From: Herbiconiux daphne
GTDB lineage: Bacteria; Actinomycetota; Actinomycetes; Actinomycetales; Microbacteriaceae
Assembly: GCF_024979295.1 (NCBI RefSeq)
Contig: NZ_JANLCJ010000004.1
Coordinates: 1 to 64,000 of the forward strand
DNA length: 64,000 nucleotides
Direction: 5' to 3'
Below, in pieces: positions 8,501 to 16,114 of the stretch (its first letter is position 1; every line of letters starts with the position of its first letter). The translations under genes were made by a program, and so were the position numbers. The notes under the pieces were generated by a model. The model did not search any database. It was not told the origin of the DNA and worked only from the letters and a program-made list of their open reading frames with translations.

Positions 8501-10257
8501 ACGACGGCGGGCGGTCGTGGTCGCACCTCGCCTTCCAGTGGGAGCAGCCTCCGACCGACATCGCCATCGACGGAGCGGCCGCGGTGCTCGTCAGCCCGAC
8601 GGGACTGTTCCGGGTCGAGGGCATCGACGCGACACCGGGTGCGCCTGAGCTGATCGCCGCATCGACCCTCGAGCGCACCTACACCGGTGTCACCGCCGAA
8701 GACGGAACGTTCGTGGCCAGCATGTTCGAGGAGGGCCTGGTGCGCTCCACCGACGGCGGAGCCAGCTGGATCGACCTCGCCACCCCGACGCTCAACCCGA
8801 CGGCGCTCGAGTTCGACCAGGGCGAGCTCTACATCGGGGCACCGGAGGGCTACTACACCAGCACCGACCGGGGCGACTCGTTCGAGACGTCGGAGTACCC
8901 CTATCACGGGCCGGTGGCGCTCGACTTCGCCCACTGGGCGGGCGACGACACCCTGCTCGTGTCGCTCGACGGCGCCGGGCTCTACGCCACCGACGACGAC
9001 ACGACGTTCGAGCGGCTCGGTGTCTCGGGCAACTCGGTCGCGTCGATCCTCACCGGGGTCGATGCCGAGGGCGACGAGGTCGTGCGGGTGTCGGACAGCC
9101 ACGGCGTGGGGTCGATCCGGCTGCCGGATGACGCCGTGCTCGAGGCCGGCGTCACCGAGTGGGGGCGCACCGGCGGAGAGGGCTGGATCGGGCTCGGCAG
9201 CACCGACATGGTGGCCGACCCGACGCAGCCGCTCGGGCTCTGGCGGTTGCGTCAGGACGCCTTCGGCGGCGCGCGCATCGAGCACAGCACCGACGGCGGA
9301 GCCGCCTTCGTCGAGACCGGTCCGGCCGGGTTCGAGAGTCGCGGCTTCACGCTCGACCCGAGCGACCCGGGCACCATGGTGGCGGCCTACAAGTCCGACC
9401 GCGACTCGGGGCTCATCGTCACGAACGACGCGTGGGGCACGTGGGACGTCTACGCGCATCCGCTGACGGTGAATCAGCTGACGCCGGATGCGTCGACCGC
9501 GGGACGGTTGTGGATCGCCGCCCAGGAGGGGGTGTTCGTCTCCGACGACTTCGGGCGCGACATCCGGTCGGTCACAGACCGGGCCGCACAGTCGGTGTGG
9601 GTCGATCCGGCCGACGCGAACCACGTGATCGTGGGCGGAAACGGCATCCGGGTCAGCACCGACGGCGGCGTCACGTTCGCCGACGCCACGGTGCCGTCGC
9701 CCGAGATCCAGGTCGCGGTGTTCACCGCGGCGGAGCGGTCGACCGGCACGGTGCTGTTCGCGGGCACCGAGACGTTCCGGCCGAACGGACTGATCACCCT
9801 CGCCCGGGGCGTGCTGATGAGCACCGACGGCGGTTCGAGCTGGTCGAACGTGTCGGCGGGGCTGGACGCCCCCTCGATCCGGTCGCTCGCCACGAGCCCC
9901 GACGGCGCGTGGCTGCTGGCGGGCACGAACGGCGGCGGCATCCACCGGGCGAGTGTCGCGGTGCTGCTCGGTGAGCAGGCGCCGCCGACGGGGCCCGGGG
10001 ACCCGGGTGAGCCCGGGGAGCCCGGCGACCCGGGTGAGCCTGGCCAGCCTGGCGACCCGACGCACACCGCGGCTCCGGGCACGCCGGGGCACGGCGGCAG
10101 CGGGTCGGGTGGGTCGGGCGACGGCTCCGACACCGCGGCGACGGGATCGCTCGCGTCGACCGGGTTCGACGCCCTGTGGCTGATCGTGGGCGGAATGCTC
10201 ACGGTGGCCTCTGGTGCCGCGCTGGTGGTGGTGCGCACGGTGCGTCGCCGCGCGTAG
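5569..10257 (+). CDS. Giant secreted subtilisin-like serine protease with BNR repeats and LASTG sorting signal
   Basis: Extracellular S8 peptidase of 1562 residues, cell-wall anchored. Residues 1-~37 are a signal peptide (basic PRRPSRRRVTATALAI, then hydrophobic). A propeptide/I9-like region follows. The catalytic triad is D194 (ILDTGID), H233 (FHGTHVAG) and S573 (LSGTSMAAPHVAG). A protease-associated insertion lies between H and S (~380-480). After an Ig-like region, residues ~860-1470 hold at least seven BNR/sialidase-type repeats (e.g. STDGGASW, STDGGSSW), usually a beta-propeller. A Gly/Pro-rich spacer precedes LASTG, a hydrophobic helix and RTVRRRA, the class E sortase pattern. GAGAGG-like ribosome site precedes ATG 5569. 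It likely degrades external proteins at the cell surface. Confidence 0.93.
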   Translation: MPPTPHPRRPSRRRVTATALAICLVTPLSAFGVAAQASTPATEAGTDAAAVVDVIIEFAGDSAVRAIGAERLQQARSTADVGISSAVAADYTAAAEALETEQRAFVETARTAGVPIDAPRYLTGVLDAVAGSVAAGDIDELRALPGVTRVSLDGRTQASTDVSVPAIGAPEVWAQTAPDGTAARGGGVTIAILDTGIDYTLPDLGGGFGEGFKVVDGYDFANDDADPMDDHFHGTHVAGIVAGSGVDQITGVAPDATLTAYKVLDADGGGQVSDAIEALGAAVSPAGAHPADVINMSLGLPGDGDDPIGLAASNAMIAGAVVVAAAGNSGPGEQTVSSPAAANDVLAVGASTTNLAIPSISLTTPEEHAVPTSRVLYSANPPAEGFTARVVDVGDGSDEAFEAAGDLTGAIVAYSGIVPRSTAEIQDDFHKAALAETKGAVAALVYELPPPFYGGVSRTEPMLSDSGVLEAAASGSGPDALRSGSDLRLDSIVVMGTTANEYAPIRDAVLAGGATATVSAKDMTDTIASFSSRGPSDSMRLKPEIVAPGVEIRSLVPAAQGIDDNAYRLSGTSMAAPHVAGAAALVRQMRPDADPWQVRDTLIGSASALASDAVDSSPADQGAGLLDVAAAVHQSLTAQPAAASLGLVDADADDPSRATALTLTNTSDQALTATLTIVPSSASQGTATLDASTLELPADSSSTAILSVVPEVTSGFAEVSGTVVASLSDGSEVRVPYLAVSRDLLVRATPDPSSGHAKIFVHADAPLDEPPVAEVTTPSGDVLEVSMQLSGEIDDEGLNTRPGWYEGSVDSTEVGGHSIAVRAESQGSTQLGAGSFEVLPAVTSDYTWQQLGRDSNSAFVATSPIDGETAMLTAEGTSRPFFTSDKGATWNQVRDLPVGDGFGRPYADPSDPEAFWYFLNGTVGTVTLDASYDGMLVRTDDLGASWSILPFPDEHIWASVTSGQTLVAAVADGLEYSHDGGRSWSHLAFQWEQPPTDIAIDGAAAVLVSPTGLFRVEGIDATPGAPELIAASTLERTYTGVTAEDGTFVASMFEEGLVRSTDGGASWIDLATPTLNPTALEFDQGELYIGAPEGYYTSTDRGDSFETSEYPYHGPVALDFAHWAGDDTLLVSLDGAGLYATDDDTTFERLGVSGNSVASILTGVDAEGDEVVRVSDSHGVGSIRLPDDAVLEAGVTEWGRTGGEGWIGLGSTDMVADPTQPLGLWRLRQDAFGGARIEHSTDGGAAFVETGPAGFESRGFTLDPSDPGTMVAAYKSDRDSGLIVTNDAWGTWDVYAHPLTVNQLTPDASTAGRLWIAAQEGVFVSDDFGRDIRSVTDRAAQSVWVDPADANHVIVGGNGIRVSTDGGVTFADATVPSPEIQVAVFTAAERSTGTVLFAGTETFRPNGLITLARGVLMSTDGGSSWSNVSAGLDAPSIRSLATSPDGAWLLAGTNGGGIHRASVAVLLGEQAPPTGPGDPGEPGEPGDPGEPGQPGDPTHTAAPGTPGHGGSGSGGSGDGSDTAATGSLASTGFDALWLIVGGMLTVASGAALVVVRTVRRRA

Positions 10258-10275
10258 CTCGCGGCGGACCGATTG

Positions 10276-10320
10276 GCGCCCGGGCGGGCGGATGTCTCAT
10301 CCTCTCGCCCGGGCGCTTTT
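10276..10320 (+). terminator. Rho-independent terminator after the subtilase gene
   Basis: Perfect 11-bp stem GCGCCCGGGCG / CGCCCGGGCGC with a 19-nt loop, followed directly by TTTT. It begins 19 bp after the protease stop codon. Confidence 0.85.
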
Positions 10321-10324
10321 GCGT

Positions 10325-10512
10325 GCACCGGGTGCCGTGCGGCGGCGTGACCGTGCGGCGGGTGTCGCGCAGGTGTCACCGTGCGCCGGGCTCACCGTGC
10401 GCCGGGGCCGCGCGCCGGGCTCGCCGTGCGGCGGGCTCGCACCGCACCGGGCTGGTCGGGCGGCTCGCCGTGCGGCGGGCTCGCCGCGCACCGGGTCCGC
10501 CGTGCGACCATG
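10325..10512. repeat. Degenerate ~16-bp minisatellite (CCGTGCGGCGGGCTCG)
   Basis: Between the protease terminator and the fucosidase gene the sequence is built almost wholly from degenerate copies of a 16-bp unit close to CCGTGCGGCGGGCTCG, with variants at about 10324, 10340, 10378, 10395, 10423 and 10468. It has no supported gene. The fucosidase stop lies at 10541. Confidence 0.6.
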
Positions 10513-10540
10513 TTCGATCGAACTGGCTCTCGCGACGACG

Positions 10541-11953
10541 CTAGCTTGCGTCGTCGGGCAGGGCGATCACCCGCACCGACGCACCCGCGGGCACAGCGAC
10601 CACGACCGAGGGGTCGTCGGCGATCACGACGTAGCCGCCCGGGATGCGCCACGCGCGCCACCACAGGTCGGGTGCTCCGGATGCCGGCGCGGAACCGTCG
10701 GGCCGGTCGGCGTCGCCCGGGGCCGGAGCGGCGGGCGCGAACGAGCCTGCCTCCGTCGGGCGCAGCACGCGCACCTCGCCGGGGGCGATCGCCGCGCGGC
10801 CGAGAGTGTGCGGCTTCACCGAGCGCAGCCACGGCGCCACGCCTTCGAGAGTGCGGCGCTGCACGGCGGGGATCTCCCCCGCCGCCGTCGGCCCGACGTT
10901 CAGCAGCAGCCGGCCTCCGCGCGACACCACGTCGGCGTAGTGCCGGGCGAGTTCGCGGGGCGACAGCGTCAGCGACTCGTCTTCGACGGCGTTGTAGCCG
11001 AACGAGAAGCCGAGTCCGCGGCAGTTCTCCCAGCCGGAGTCGTGCTCGTTGTCGGTGGCGCTCTCGTATTCGCTCGTGCGGTAGTCGCCGACATCCGCTC
11101 CCCACCGGTCGTTCACGACGCCGTCGGGCACCTCCTCGCGGTAGTGCGCGAGCAGCGACTCGATCGAGGTCGGTCCGGGCACCTTGCCGGCGTCGGGCCA
11201 GTCGATGTCGTTCCAGATCAGGTCGGGGCGGTAGCGGTCGATCAGGTCGACGACGTGGGCGAAGGCGTAGTCGTTGTAGGCGGCATCCGTGGGTCGCAGG
11301 GCGAGCACGTCGGCGGCCGAGTCGAGCACCGGATGATCGGCGAAGGCCCAGTCGAGCCCGCCCGAGTAGTAGACGCCGAAGCGCATGCCCTCGGCCCGCA
11401 CCGCGTCGGCGAGGGGCTGGATGAGGTCGCGGCGGGGCCCGCGGGCGACGGTGGTGAGCGAGCCCGAGCCCGGGGCGTCCCAGAGGGCGATGCCGTCGTG
11501 GTGCTTCGTGGTCGGCACGACGTAGTCGGCTCCCAGCGAGGCGAACAGCGCAGCCCAGTCGCCCGGCTCGTAGTTCTCGGCGTGCCACTGGTCGAGGAAC
11601 GCGTCGTAGGGGGCGTCGCCGTACTCCCGCGCGTGATGCTCGGCGGCCGGCGACCCCGCGATGCGGATGGTGTTCGCATACCACTCGGCGTAAGCGTTGT
11701 GGGCGAACCACTGCTCTTCGGGCACTCCCCCGAGCGGACCCGTTGGCTCGGCCCAGGCCGGCACCGAGTAGGCGCCCCAGTGCACGAAGATGCCGAGGGT
11801 GGCGTCGCGCGCCCAGGCGGGCAGGGCGCGGCCGCGGGGGGTGGGCTGCGCGTCGAGGGCTTCGCTGTCCGCGTCGGCGTCGAGTTCGCGTGGGGCGGCG
11901 GCGTCGAGTTCGGGCGCGGCGGCGGCGCGCGCCGGGTCGGTCGTGACGCTCAT
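10541..11953 (-). CDS. Alpha-L-fucosidase (GH29)
   Basis: Retaining glycosidase of 470 residues that removes terminal L-fucose. Family features: GIFVHWGAYSVPAWAEP near residue 50, WFAHNAYAEWYANTIR, VPTTKHHDGIALWDA, and LIWNDIDWPD with the nucleophile Asp in WND. No signal peptide is visible, so it probably acts on imported fucosides in the cytoplasm. The N-terminal ~40 residues are Ala/Asp-rich and non-conserved. ATG 11953 overlaps the DUF624 stop (ATGA), making it the last gene of the sugar-transport operon that begins at 15965. Together these suggest that the ABC system imports a fucosylated oligosaccharide. Confidence 0.9.
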   Translation of the reverse strand: MSVTTDPARAAAAPELDAAAPRELDADADSEALDAQPTPRGRALPAWARDATLGIFVHWGAYSVPAWAEPTGPLGGVPEEQWFAHNAYAEWYANTIRIAGSPAAEHHAREYGDAPYDAFLDQWHAENYEPGDWAALFASLGADYVVPTTKHHDGIALWDAPGSGSLTTVARGPRRDLIQPLADAVRAEGMRFGVYYSGGLDWAFADHPVLDSAADVLALRPTDAAYNDYAFAHVVDLIDRYRPDLIWNDIDWPDAGKVPGPTSIESLLAHYREEVPDGVVNDRWGADVGDYRTSEYESATDNEHDSGWENCRGLGFSFGYNAVEDESLTLSPRELARHYADVVSRGGRLLLNVGPTAAGEIPAVQRRTLEGVAPWLRSVKPHTLGRAAIAPGEVRVLRPTEAGSFAPAAPAPGDADRPDGSAPASGAPDLWWRAWRIPGGYVVIADDPSVVVAVPAGASVRVIALPDDAS

Positions 11954-12630
11954 CGCTGTTCGTCGGCCATGCGACGGCGCGGGCGTTGCGGGATGGCGAC
12001 GACGGCGAGCACGACGCATCCGAGTGCCGGCACGATGAGCGGCACCAGCTGCCAGGTCACGACGGTGGCGAACACGCCCGTCGCGACCAGGTAGAGCGCG
12101 CCCGGCAGGTCGCTGCGCACCGCGGCCGGCACGGCCCGCAGGGCACCGCGCCAGCGCAGCTGCGGCGTCCACAGCCCGGCCGCGGTGAACACTGCCACGC
12201 CCAGCGCCGCGAGCCCGACCCAGCCGACGACCGCGATCAGCGACCCGCCCGGCAGAGCGCCGGAGTTCGCCAGATCGATGTCGAGCAGCAGCACCAGCAC
12301 GAGGGCGGCGGTGGCCACGGCCACGCCGATGCCCCCCACGAAGGCGGCTTTGAAGTCGTTCCACGCCAGTGCGAACGTCGACTCCTCGGCGCGCAGGAAG
12401 CGCCTCATGTGGCGCACCCCCGCGGCGAGCGCCGCCGGGAGGGTCACGAGCGGCACCGAGGCCAGCGTCACCAGGATGCCGACGGTGAGCACCTCGCCGA
12501 GCAGCCCGAACCAGTTGCGCGCGCCGGGGTTGCGCTGCGGCTCGGCGTCGCCTGCGACCGGGCCGCTACCCGACTCGGCGGCACGCCGCGCGGCACGCCC
12601 GGCGCGGCCCGACCGCTCCAGCACGCTCAT
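11950..12630 (-). CDS. DUF624 (YesL-like) membrane protein
   Basis: Integral membrane protein of 226 residues with about five hydrophobic segments (e.g. VLTVGILVTLASVPLVTLPAA, ALVLVLLLDI). DUF624/YesL proteins are regularly encoded beside carbohydrate ABC permeases, as here; their role is unknown, but they are thought to assist transport. Start and stop overlap both neighbours by 4 bp (ATGA), placing it firmly in the operon. The first ~35 residues (RAGRAARRAAESGSG) are a cytoplasmic, variable extension. Confidence 0.8.
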   Translation of the reverse strand: MSVLERSGRAGRAARRAAESGSGPVAGDAEPQRNPGARNWFGLLGEVLTVGILVTLASVPLVTLPAALAAGVRHMRRFLRAEESTFALAWNDFKAAFVGGIGVAVATAALVLVLLLDIDLANSGALPGGSLIAVVGWVGLAALGVAVFTAAGLWTPQLRWRGALRAVPAAVRSDLPGALYLVATGVFATVVTWQLVPLIVPALGCVVLAVVAIPQRPRRRMADEQR

Positions 12631-13544
12631 CCCTTCAGCCCCTGAGTCGCCACCCCGTCGACGAGGAAGCGCTGGAAGACGATGAAGAAGATGAGGATCG
12701 GCAGCAGCGCCAGCATCGACACGGCGACGGTGGCCCCGTAGTCCGAGGTCGAAGTCGCGTCGTTGTAGAGCTTCAGCGCGATCGGCAACGGGTATTTCTC
12801 GGGCGAGTTGACGTACAGGAGCGGCCCGAGGAAGTCGTTCCAGGTCCAGATGAAGGCGAAGATCGCACTCGTGATGAGGGCCGGTTTGATGAGCGGCAGA
12901 ATGATCGAGAAGAAGATGCGCAGGTGGCCGGCCCCATCGATGCGGGCCGCTTCATCCATGTCTCTCGGGATGTTGCGGATGAACTGCACGATCAGAAAGA
13001 CGAAGAACGCCTCGGTGGCGAGGAACTTGGGCAGGATGAGCGGCACGTAGGTGTCGATCAGCTCGAGCTTCTGGAACATGATGTACTGCGGAATGATGAT
13101 GACGTGGAACGGCAGCAGCAGCGTTCCGATCATGGCGGCGAACAGGATGCCGACACCCTTGAACTTGATGCGGGCGAACGCGTAGGCCGCGAGTGCCGAC
13201 GAGGCCAGTGTGCCGATCACGGCCATCACGGCGATGAACAGCGAGTTGGCGAAGAAGCGCCAGAGCGGGGTGCCGCCGATGCCCTCGAACACCTTGAGGT
13301 AATTGTTGATCGTGGGGTTGTCGGGAATGAGGCCGGGGTTCTGGCCGAACTCGCTCGACGGTTTGAAGGTCGAGAAGACCAGCCACACCAACGGGTAGAG
13401 GATGACGGCGGTGATGGCCAGCAGCACGACGAACCAGATGACCGTGTTGACGGTCTTGCGCTTCATCCGTCGCCGTCTGCGGGGCTGGGGTTCGATCTCG
13501 CCCTCGAGGAACTCGCCGCGAGGCACGTCGGTGATGGTGCTCAT
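12627..13544 (-). CDS. Sugar ABC transporter permease (MalG-type)
   Basis: One of two membrane subunits of the carbohydrate importer, 305 residues. After a basic cytoplasmic N-terminus (RRRRRMKRK) it has six hydrophobic helices, and the EAA loop that docks the ATPase is visible as MDEAARIDGAGHLRIFFSIILP-like sequence at ~200-220. The C-terminus VDGVATQGLKG is typical of this CUT1-type subunit. ATG 13544 overlaps the upstream permease stop. No ATPase is encoded in the operon; CUT1 systems commonly share a genome-wide MsiK-type ATPase. Confidence 0.92.
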   Translation of the reverse strand: MSTITDVPRGEFLEGEIEPQPRRRRRMKRKTVNTVIWFVVLLAITAVILYPLVWLVFSTFKPSSEFGQNPGLIPDNPTINNYLKVFEGIGGTPLWRFFANSLFIAVMAVIGTLASSALAAYAFARIKFKGVGILFAAMIGTLLLPFHVIIIPQYIMFQKLELIDTYVPLILPKFLATEAFFVFLIVQFIRNIPRDMDEAARIDGAGHLRIFFSIILPLIKPALITSAIFAFIWTWNDFLGPLLYVNSPEKYPLPIALKLYNDATSTSDYGATVAVSMLALLPILIFFIVFQRFLVDGVATQGLKG

Positions 13545-14539
13545 TTGCTCTCTCCCGCGTAGTGGACCCAACGATTCGAGGTGCGGAACAGAATGAACGC
13601 GATGATCGCGACCGCGATCACCAGCACCCACGCCATGGCCGCGGCGTAGCCCATCTGACCGTCGGCGAAGCCGCGCTTGTAGAGGTAGAGGGTGTAGAAG
13701 TTCGTCATGCCGGCCGGGCCGCCCGACCCGTTGGAGATGATGTAGGCCGACGCGAAGACCTGGAAGGCGTTGATGGTCTCGAGCAGCAGGTTGAAGAAGA
13801 TGACGCTCGAGAGCATCGGCAGGGTGACCGACTTGAACTTGCGGAACGGGCCGGCTCCGTCGACCTCGGCGGCTTCGTAGAGTTCGACCGGAATCTGCTT
13901 GAGGCCCGCGAGGAAGATGACCATGGGGGCGCCGAACTGCCACACGGCCAGCAGGATCATCATCGGGATGACGAGCGACACGTTGCCGACCCAACCGCCG
14001 AGGTCGATGCCGAAGAAGCTGAGCGAGGAGTCGACCGGGCCGCCGGTATTGAACATGGCGCGCCAGACGATGGCCACGGAGACGCTCGCGCCGATCAGCG
14101 AGGGGGCGTAGAACGACGAGCGGAAGAAGCCCGAGCCCTTGTTGCGGTAGTTGAGCAGCATCGCGATGCCCAGGGCGGCGGCGAGCTTGATGGGGGTTCC
14201 GACCAGCACGTAGACGAGGGTGATCTGCACCGACTGCACGTATTGCGGGTCTTCGGTGAACATGCGGATGTAGTTGTCGAACCCGACGAACTTCGGGTCG
14301 GCGAAGAGGTTGTACTTCGTGAACGACAGGTAGAGGGAGTAGATCATCGGGCCGAGGGTCAACCCCAGGAAACCGATGAGCCACGGGATGAGGAAGCCGT
14401 AACCGGCCACGTTCTCTCGGCGCCTCGCCGCACGGCGGCGGGAGTCGCGCTTCGCGGGCGGCGCGGTGCGGGCGGGCGGGCCGCCGGCGGCCGCACCTGG
14501 TTCGGGCCGCTTCGCTGCGGCCGGCTTCGTGATCGTCAC
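13541..14539 (-). CDS. Sugar ABC transporter permease (MalF-type)
   Basis: Partner permease of the importer, 332 residues. A Lys/Ala/Pro-rich cytoplasmic N-terminus (~45 residues) precedes six membrane helices; the EAA motif is seen as ELYEAAEVDGAGPFRKFK. The GTG at 14539 has GGAGAA upstream. It lies 118 bp downstream of the binding-protein gene; that gap contains a GC-rich hairpin (14618-14644). Confidence 0.92.
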   Translation of the reverse strand: MTITKPAAAKRPEPGAAAGGPPARTAPPAKRDSRRRAARRRENVAGYGFLIPWLIGFLGLTLGPMIYSLYLSFTKYNLFADPKFVGFDNYIRMFTEDPQYVQSVQITLVYVLVGTPIKLAAALGIAMLLNYRNKGSGFFRSSFYAPSLIGASVSVAIVWRAMFNTGGPVDSSLSFFGIDLGGWVGNVSLVIPMMILLAVWQFGAPMVIFLAGLKQIPVELYEAAEVDGAGPFRKFKSVTLPMLSSVIFFNLLLETINAFQVFASAYIISNGSGGPAGMTNFYTLYLYKRGFADGQMGYAAAMAWVLVIAVAIIAFILFRTSNRWVHYAGESK

Positions 14540-14617
14540 GCGATTCTCCGATCCCTCGTGGTGCTCTGTTCCTGGTGATGCGCCGATGCCTGATGATGCG
14601 TCGATGCCTGAGGCGCC

Positions 14618-14644
14618 CCGGGCCGCACGAGTGGCGCGGCCCGG
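14618..14644 (-). terminator. Intercistronic hairpin between binding-protein and permease genes
   Basis: Perfect 9-bp stem (CCGGGCCGC / GCGGCCCGG) with a 9-nt loop and no T-tract. It lies just after the stop of the binding-protein gene and before the permeases in the same transcript. Such hairpins often stabilise the upstream mRNA or partly terminate transcription, so that binding protein exceeds permease. Confidence 0.5.
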
Positions 14645-14657
14645 AGCGCATCAGAGG

Positions 14658-15965
14658 TTACTGGTTGAGAACGACATCCATCTCGTTGAAGAACTGGTCG
14701 ACGGCCTCATCGACGGTGAGGGTGCCGAAGCCGAGCTCCTGCCCGATCTGGCGGAACTTCTCCTCCAACGTACCGGCGCCGACGATCGGAACCGGGGGCG
14801 CGTCGCCGAGGCGGTCTTCGATCGAGGCCTCGTAGTCGCGGATCTGCGCGTCGAGCCCGTCGAGCTCAGCGCCCTCGAGCTGGGTCTCGGATGCCGGCAG
14901 GCCGCGGTTGGTGCCGAACGCGGCGCCGACCTCGGGCGAGTTGACCAAGAAGTTCACGAGCGTGGCCGCGGCCTCGGGGTGATCGGTCTTGGCCGAGATG
15001 GTGTGCAGCATCGAGGGCTTCAGGTAGAGGTCTTTCGCGCCCTCGACCGTCACGGGCGGAGCGACCAGGCCGAGCTCGGTGAAGCTCTCACCGAGGTTGC
15101 CGAGGTAGCCGGCGCCGAAGTTGTCCCAGGTGAGCTCGCTCGCGGTCTTGGCGGCGTCGAAGCCCGACAGCGGGTAGACCTCTTCGAGCTGCTGCTGCGG
15201 GATGGTGATGCCGTCGCGCGCCTCGGCACCCGACTCCCAGAACTCGGCGAGGCGGGCCTTGTCGAAGCCGGGCTCGCCGTCTTCGCTGAAGAGGTAGGAG
15301 CCCTCGGCGCGCAGTTCGATCTCGAAGTTCTGGATGCGGGCGGTCCAGTCGGTGCCGCCGTAGATGCCCTGCGACGCGCCGGCGTCGGTGACCTGCTGCA
15401 TCCAGTCCTGGTAGTCATCCCAGGTGCCGCCACCCTCGTAGGTGTCGACGCCGACCTGCTCGAGCAGCTTCGGGTTGGTGTAGAGGCCCCAGGCGTTGGT
15501 GGAGGTGGCGATGCCGGTGGTCGTGCCGTCGACGACACCGATCTGGAGGATGTTGTCGGCGATCGGCTCGGTGTCGATGATGTTGCCGAGGTAGGGGTCG
15601 AGGTCGAGCAGCAGGCCGTTCTCGGAGTACTGCCGCAGGTAGGAGTAGTCGAACTGCATCACGTCGGGCAGGCCGCCGCCAGCCGCCTCGGTCTGGCGCT
15701 TCTCCCAGAACTCGGGGAAGCCGAGGAAGGAGGTGTTGACCGTGATGTTCGGGTATTCCTCGTTGAACGCCTTGAAGGCTTCGTCGTACATCGCCGCGCG
15801 AACGTCGTTGCCCCAGAAGGCGAAGTTCAAGGTGACCTTCTCGTTGGGGTCGTAGGTCGCGGCGGGCTCGGAGCCCCCGCCGGAGCATCCCGACAGCACG
15901 AGGGCAGCGCCTGCAGTGAGCGCTGCGGCAGCGATCACGCTGCGGTGCTTTCGAATTCTGAACAT
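14658..15965 (-). CDS. Sugar ABC transporter substrate-binding lipoprotein
   Basis: Extracellular solute-binding protein family 1, 435 residues, tethered to the membrane. The signal peptide ends in the lipobox LSGC with the lipidated Cys at residue 27. The mature part has the family fold (NFAFWGNDVRAAMYDEAFKA, TEAAGGGLPDVMQFD). AGGAGG lies 6 nt before the ATG. It is the first gene of the fucosidase operon and is preceded by a good sigma70-type promoter overlapping a perfect LacI-type palindrome (16043-16064). The ligand is probably a fucose-containing or related oligosaccharide, inferred only from the linked GH29. Confidence 0.93.
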   Translation of the reverse strand: MFRIRKHRSVIAAAALTAGAALVLSGCSGGGSEPAATYDPNEKVTLNFAFWGNDVRAAMYDEAFKAFNEEYPNITVNTSFLGFPEFWEKRQTEAAGGGLPDVMQFDYSYLRQYSENGLLLDLDPYLGNIIDTEPIADNILQIGVVDGTTTGIATSTNAWGLYTNPKLLEQVGVDTYEGGGTWDDYQDWMQQVTDAGASQGIYGGTDWTARIQNFEIELRAEGSYLFSEDGEPGFDKARLAEFWESGAEARDGITIPQQQLEEVYPLSGFDAAKTASELTWDNFGAGYLGNLGESFTELGLVAPPVTVEGAKDLYLKPSMLHTISAKTDHPEAAATLVNFLVNSPEVGAAFGTNRGLPASETQLEGAELDGLDAQIRDYEASIEDRLGDAPPVPIVGAGTLEEKFRQIGQELGFGTLTVDEAVDQFFNEMDVVLNQ

Positions 15966-16042
15966 CGTTGTCCTCCTGGAAACGTCTCTGTCTACCTGGT
16001 GCTGGGAAGCGCGCCGTGAATCCGACAGTCCGCGGTTGCTTG

Positions 16043-16064
16043 TGTCAGAAAGCGCTTTCCGACA
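16043..16064. promoter_or_regulatory. LacI-type operator GAAAGCGCTTTC upstream of the sugar-transport operon
   Basis: Twenty-two-bp palindrome with one mismatched pair, around the perfect 12-bp core GAAAGCGCTTTC (16048-16059) with central CG. It directly follows the -10 of the promoter at 16064-16092, the expected position for repression. Variants of this core recur at 18365, 21020, 29025 and 29081. Confidence 0.75.
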
Positions 16065-16092
16065 CTGTAACCGAGCGCCCCGTGCTGGTCAA
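16064..16092 (-). promoter_or_regulatory. Sigma70-type promoter of the sugar-transport operon
   Basis: On the minus strand TTGACC, a 17-bp spacer, and TACAGT. The -10 abuts the LacI-type operator. Transcription would start near 16057 and read the binding-protein gene (ATG 15965). Confidence 0.65.
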
Positions 16093-16114
16093 CACCGAAT
16101 GGAATAACGATTCA

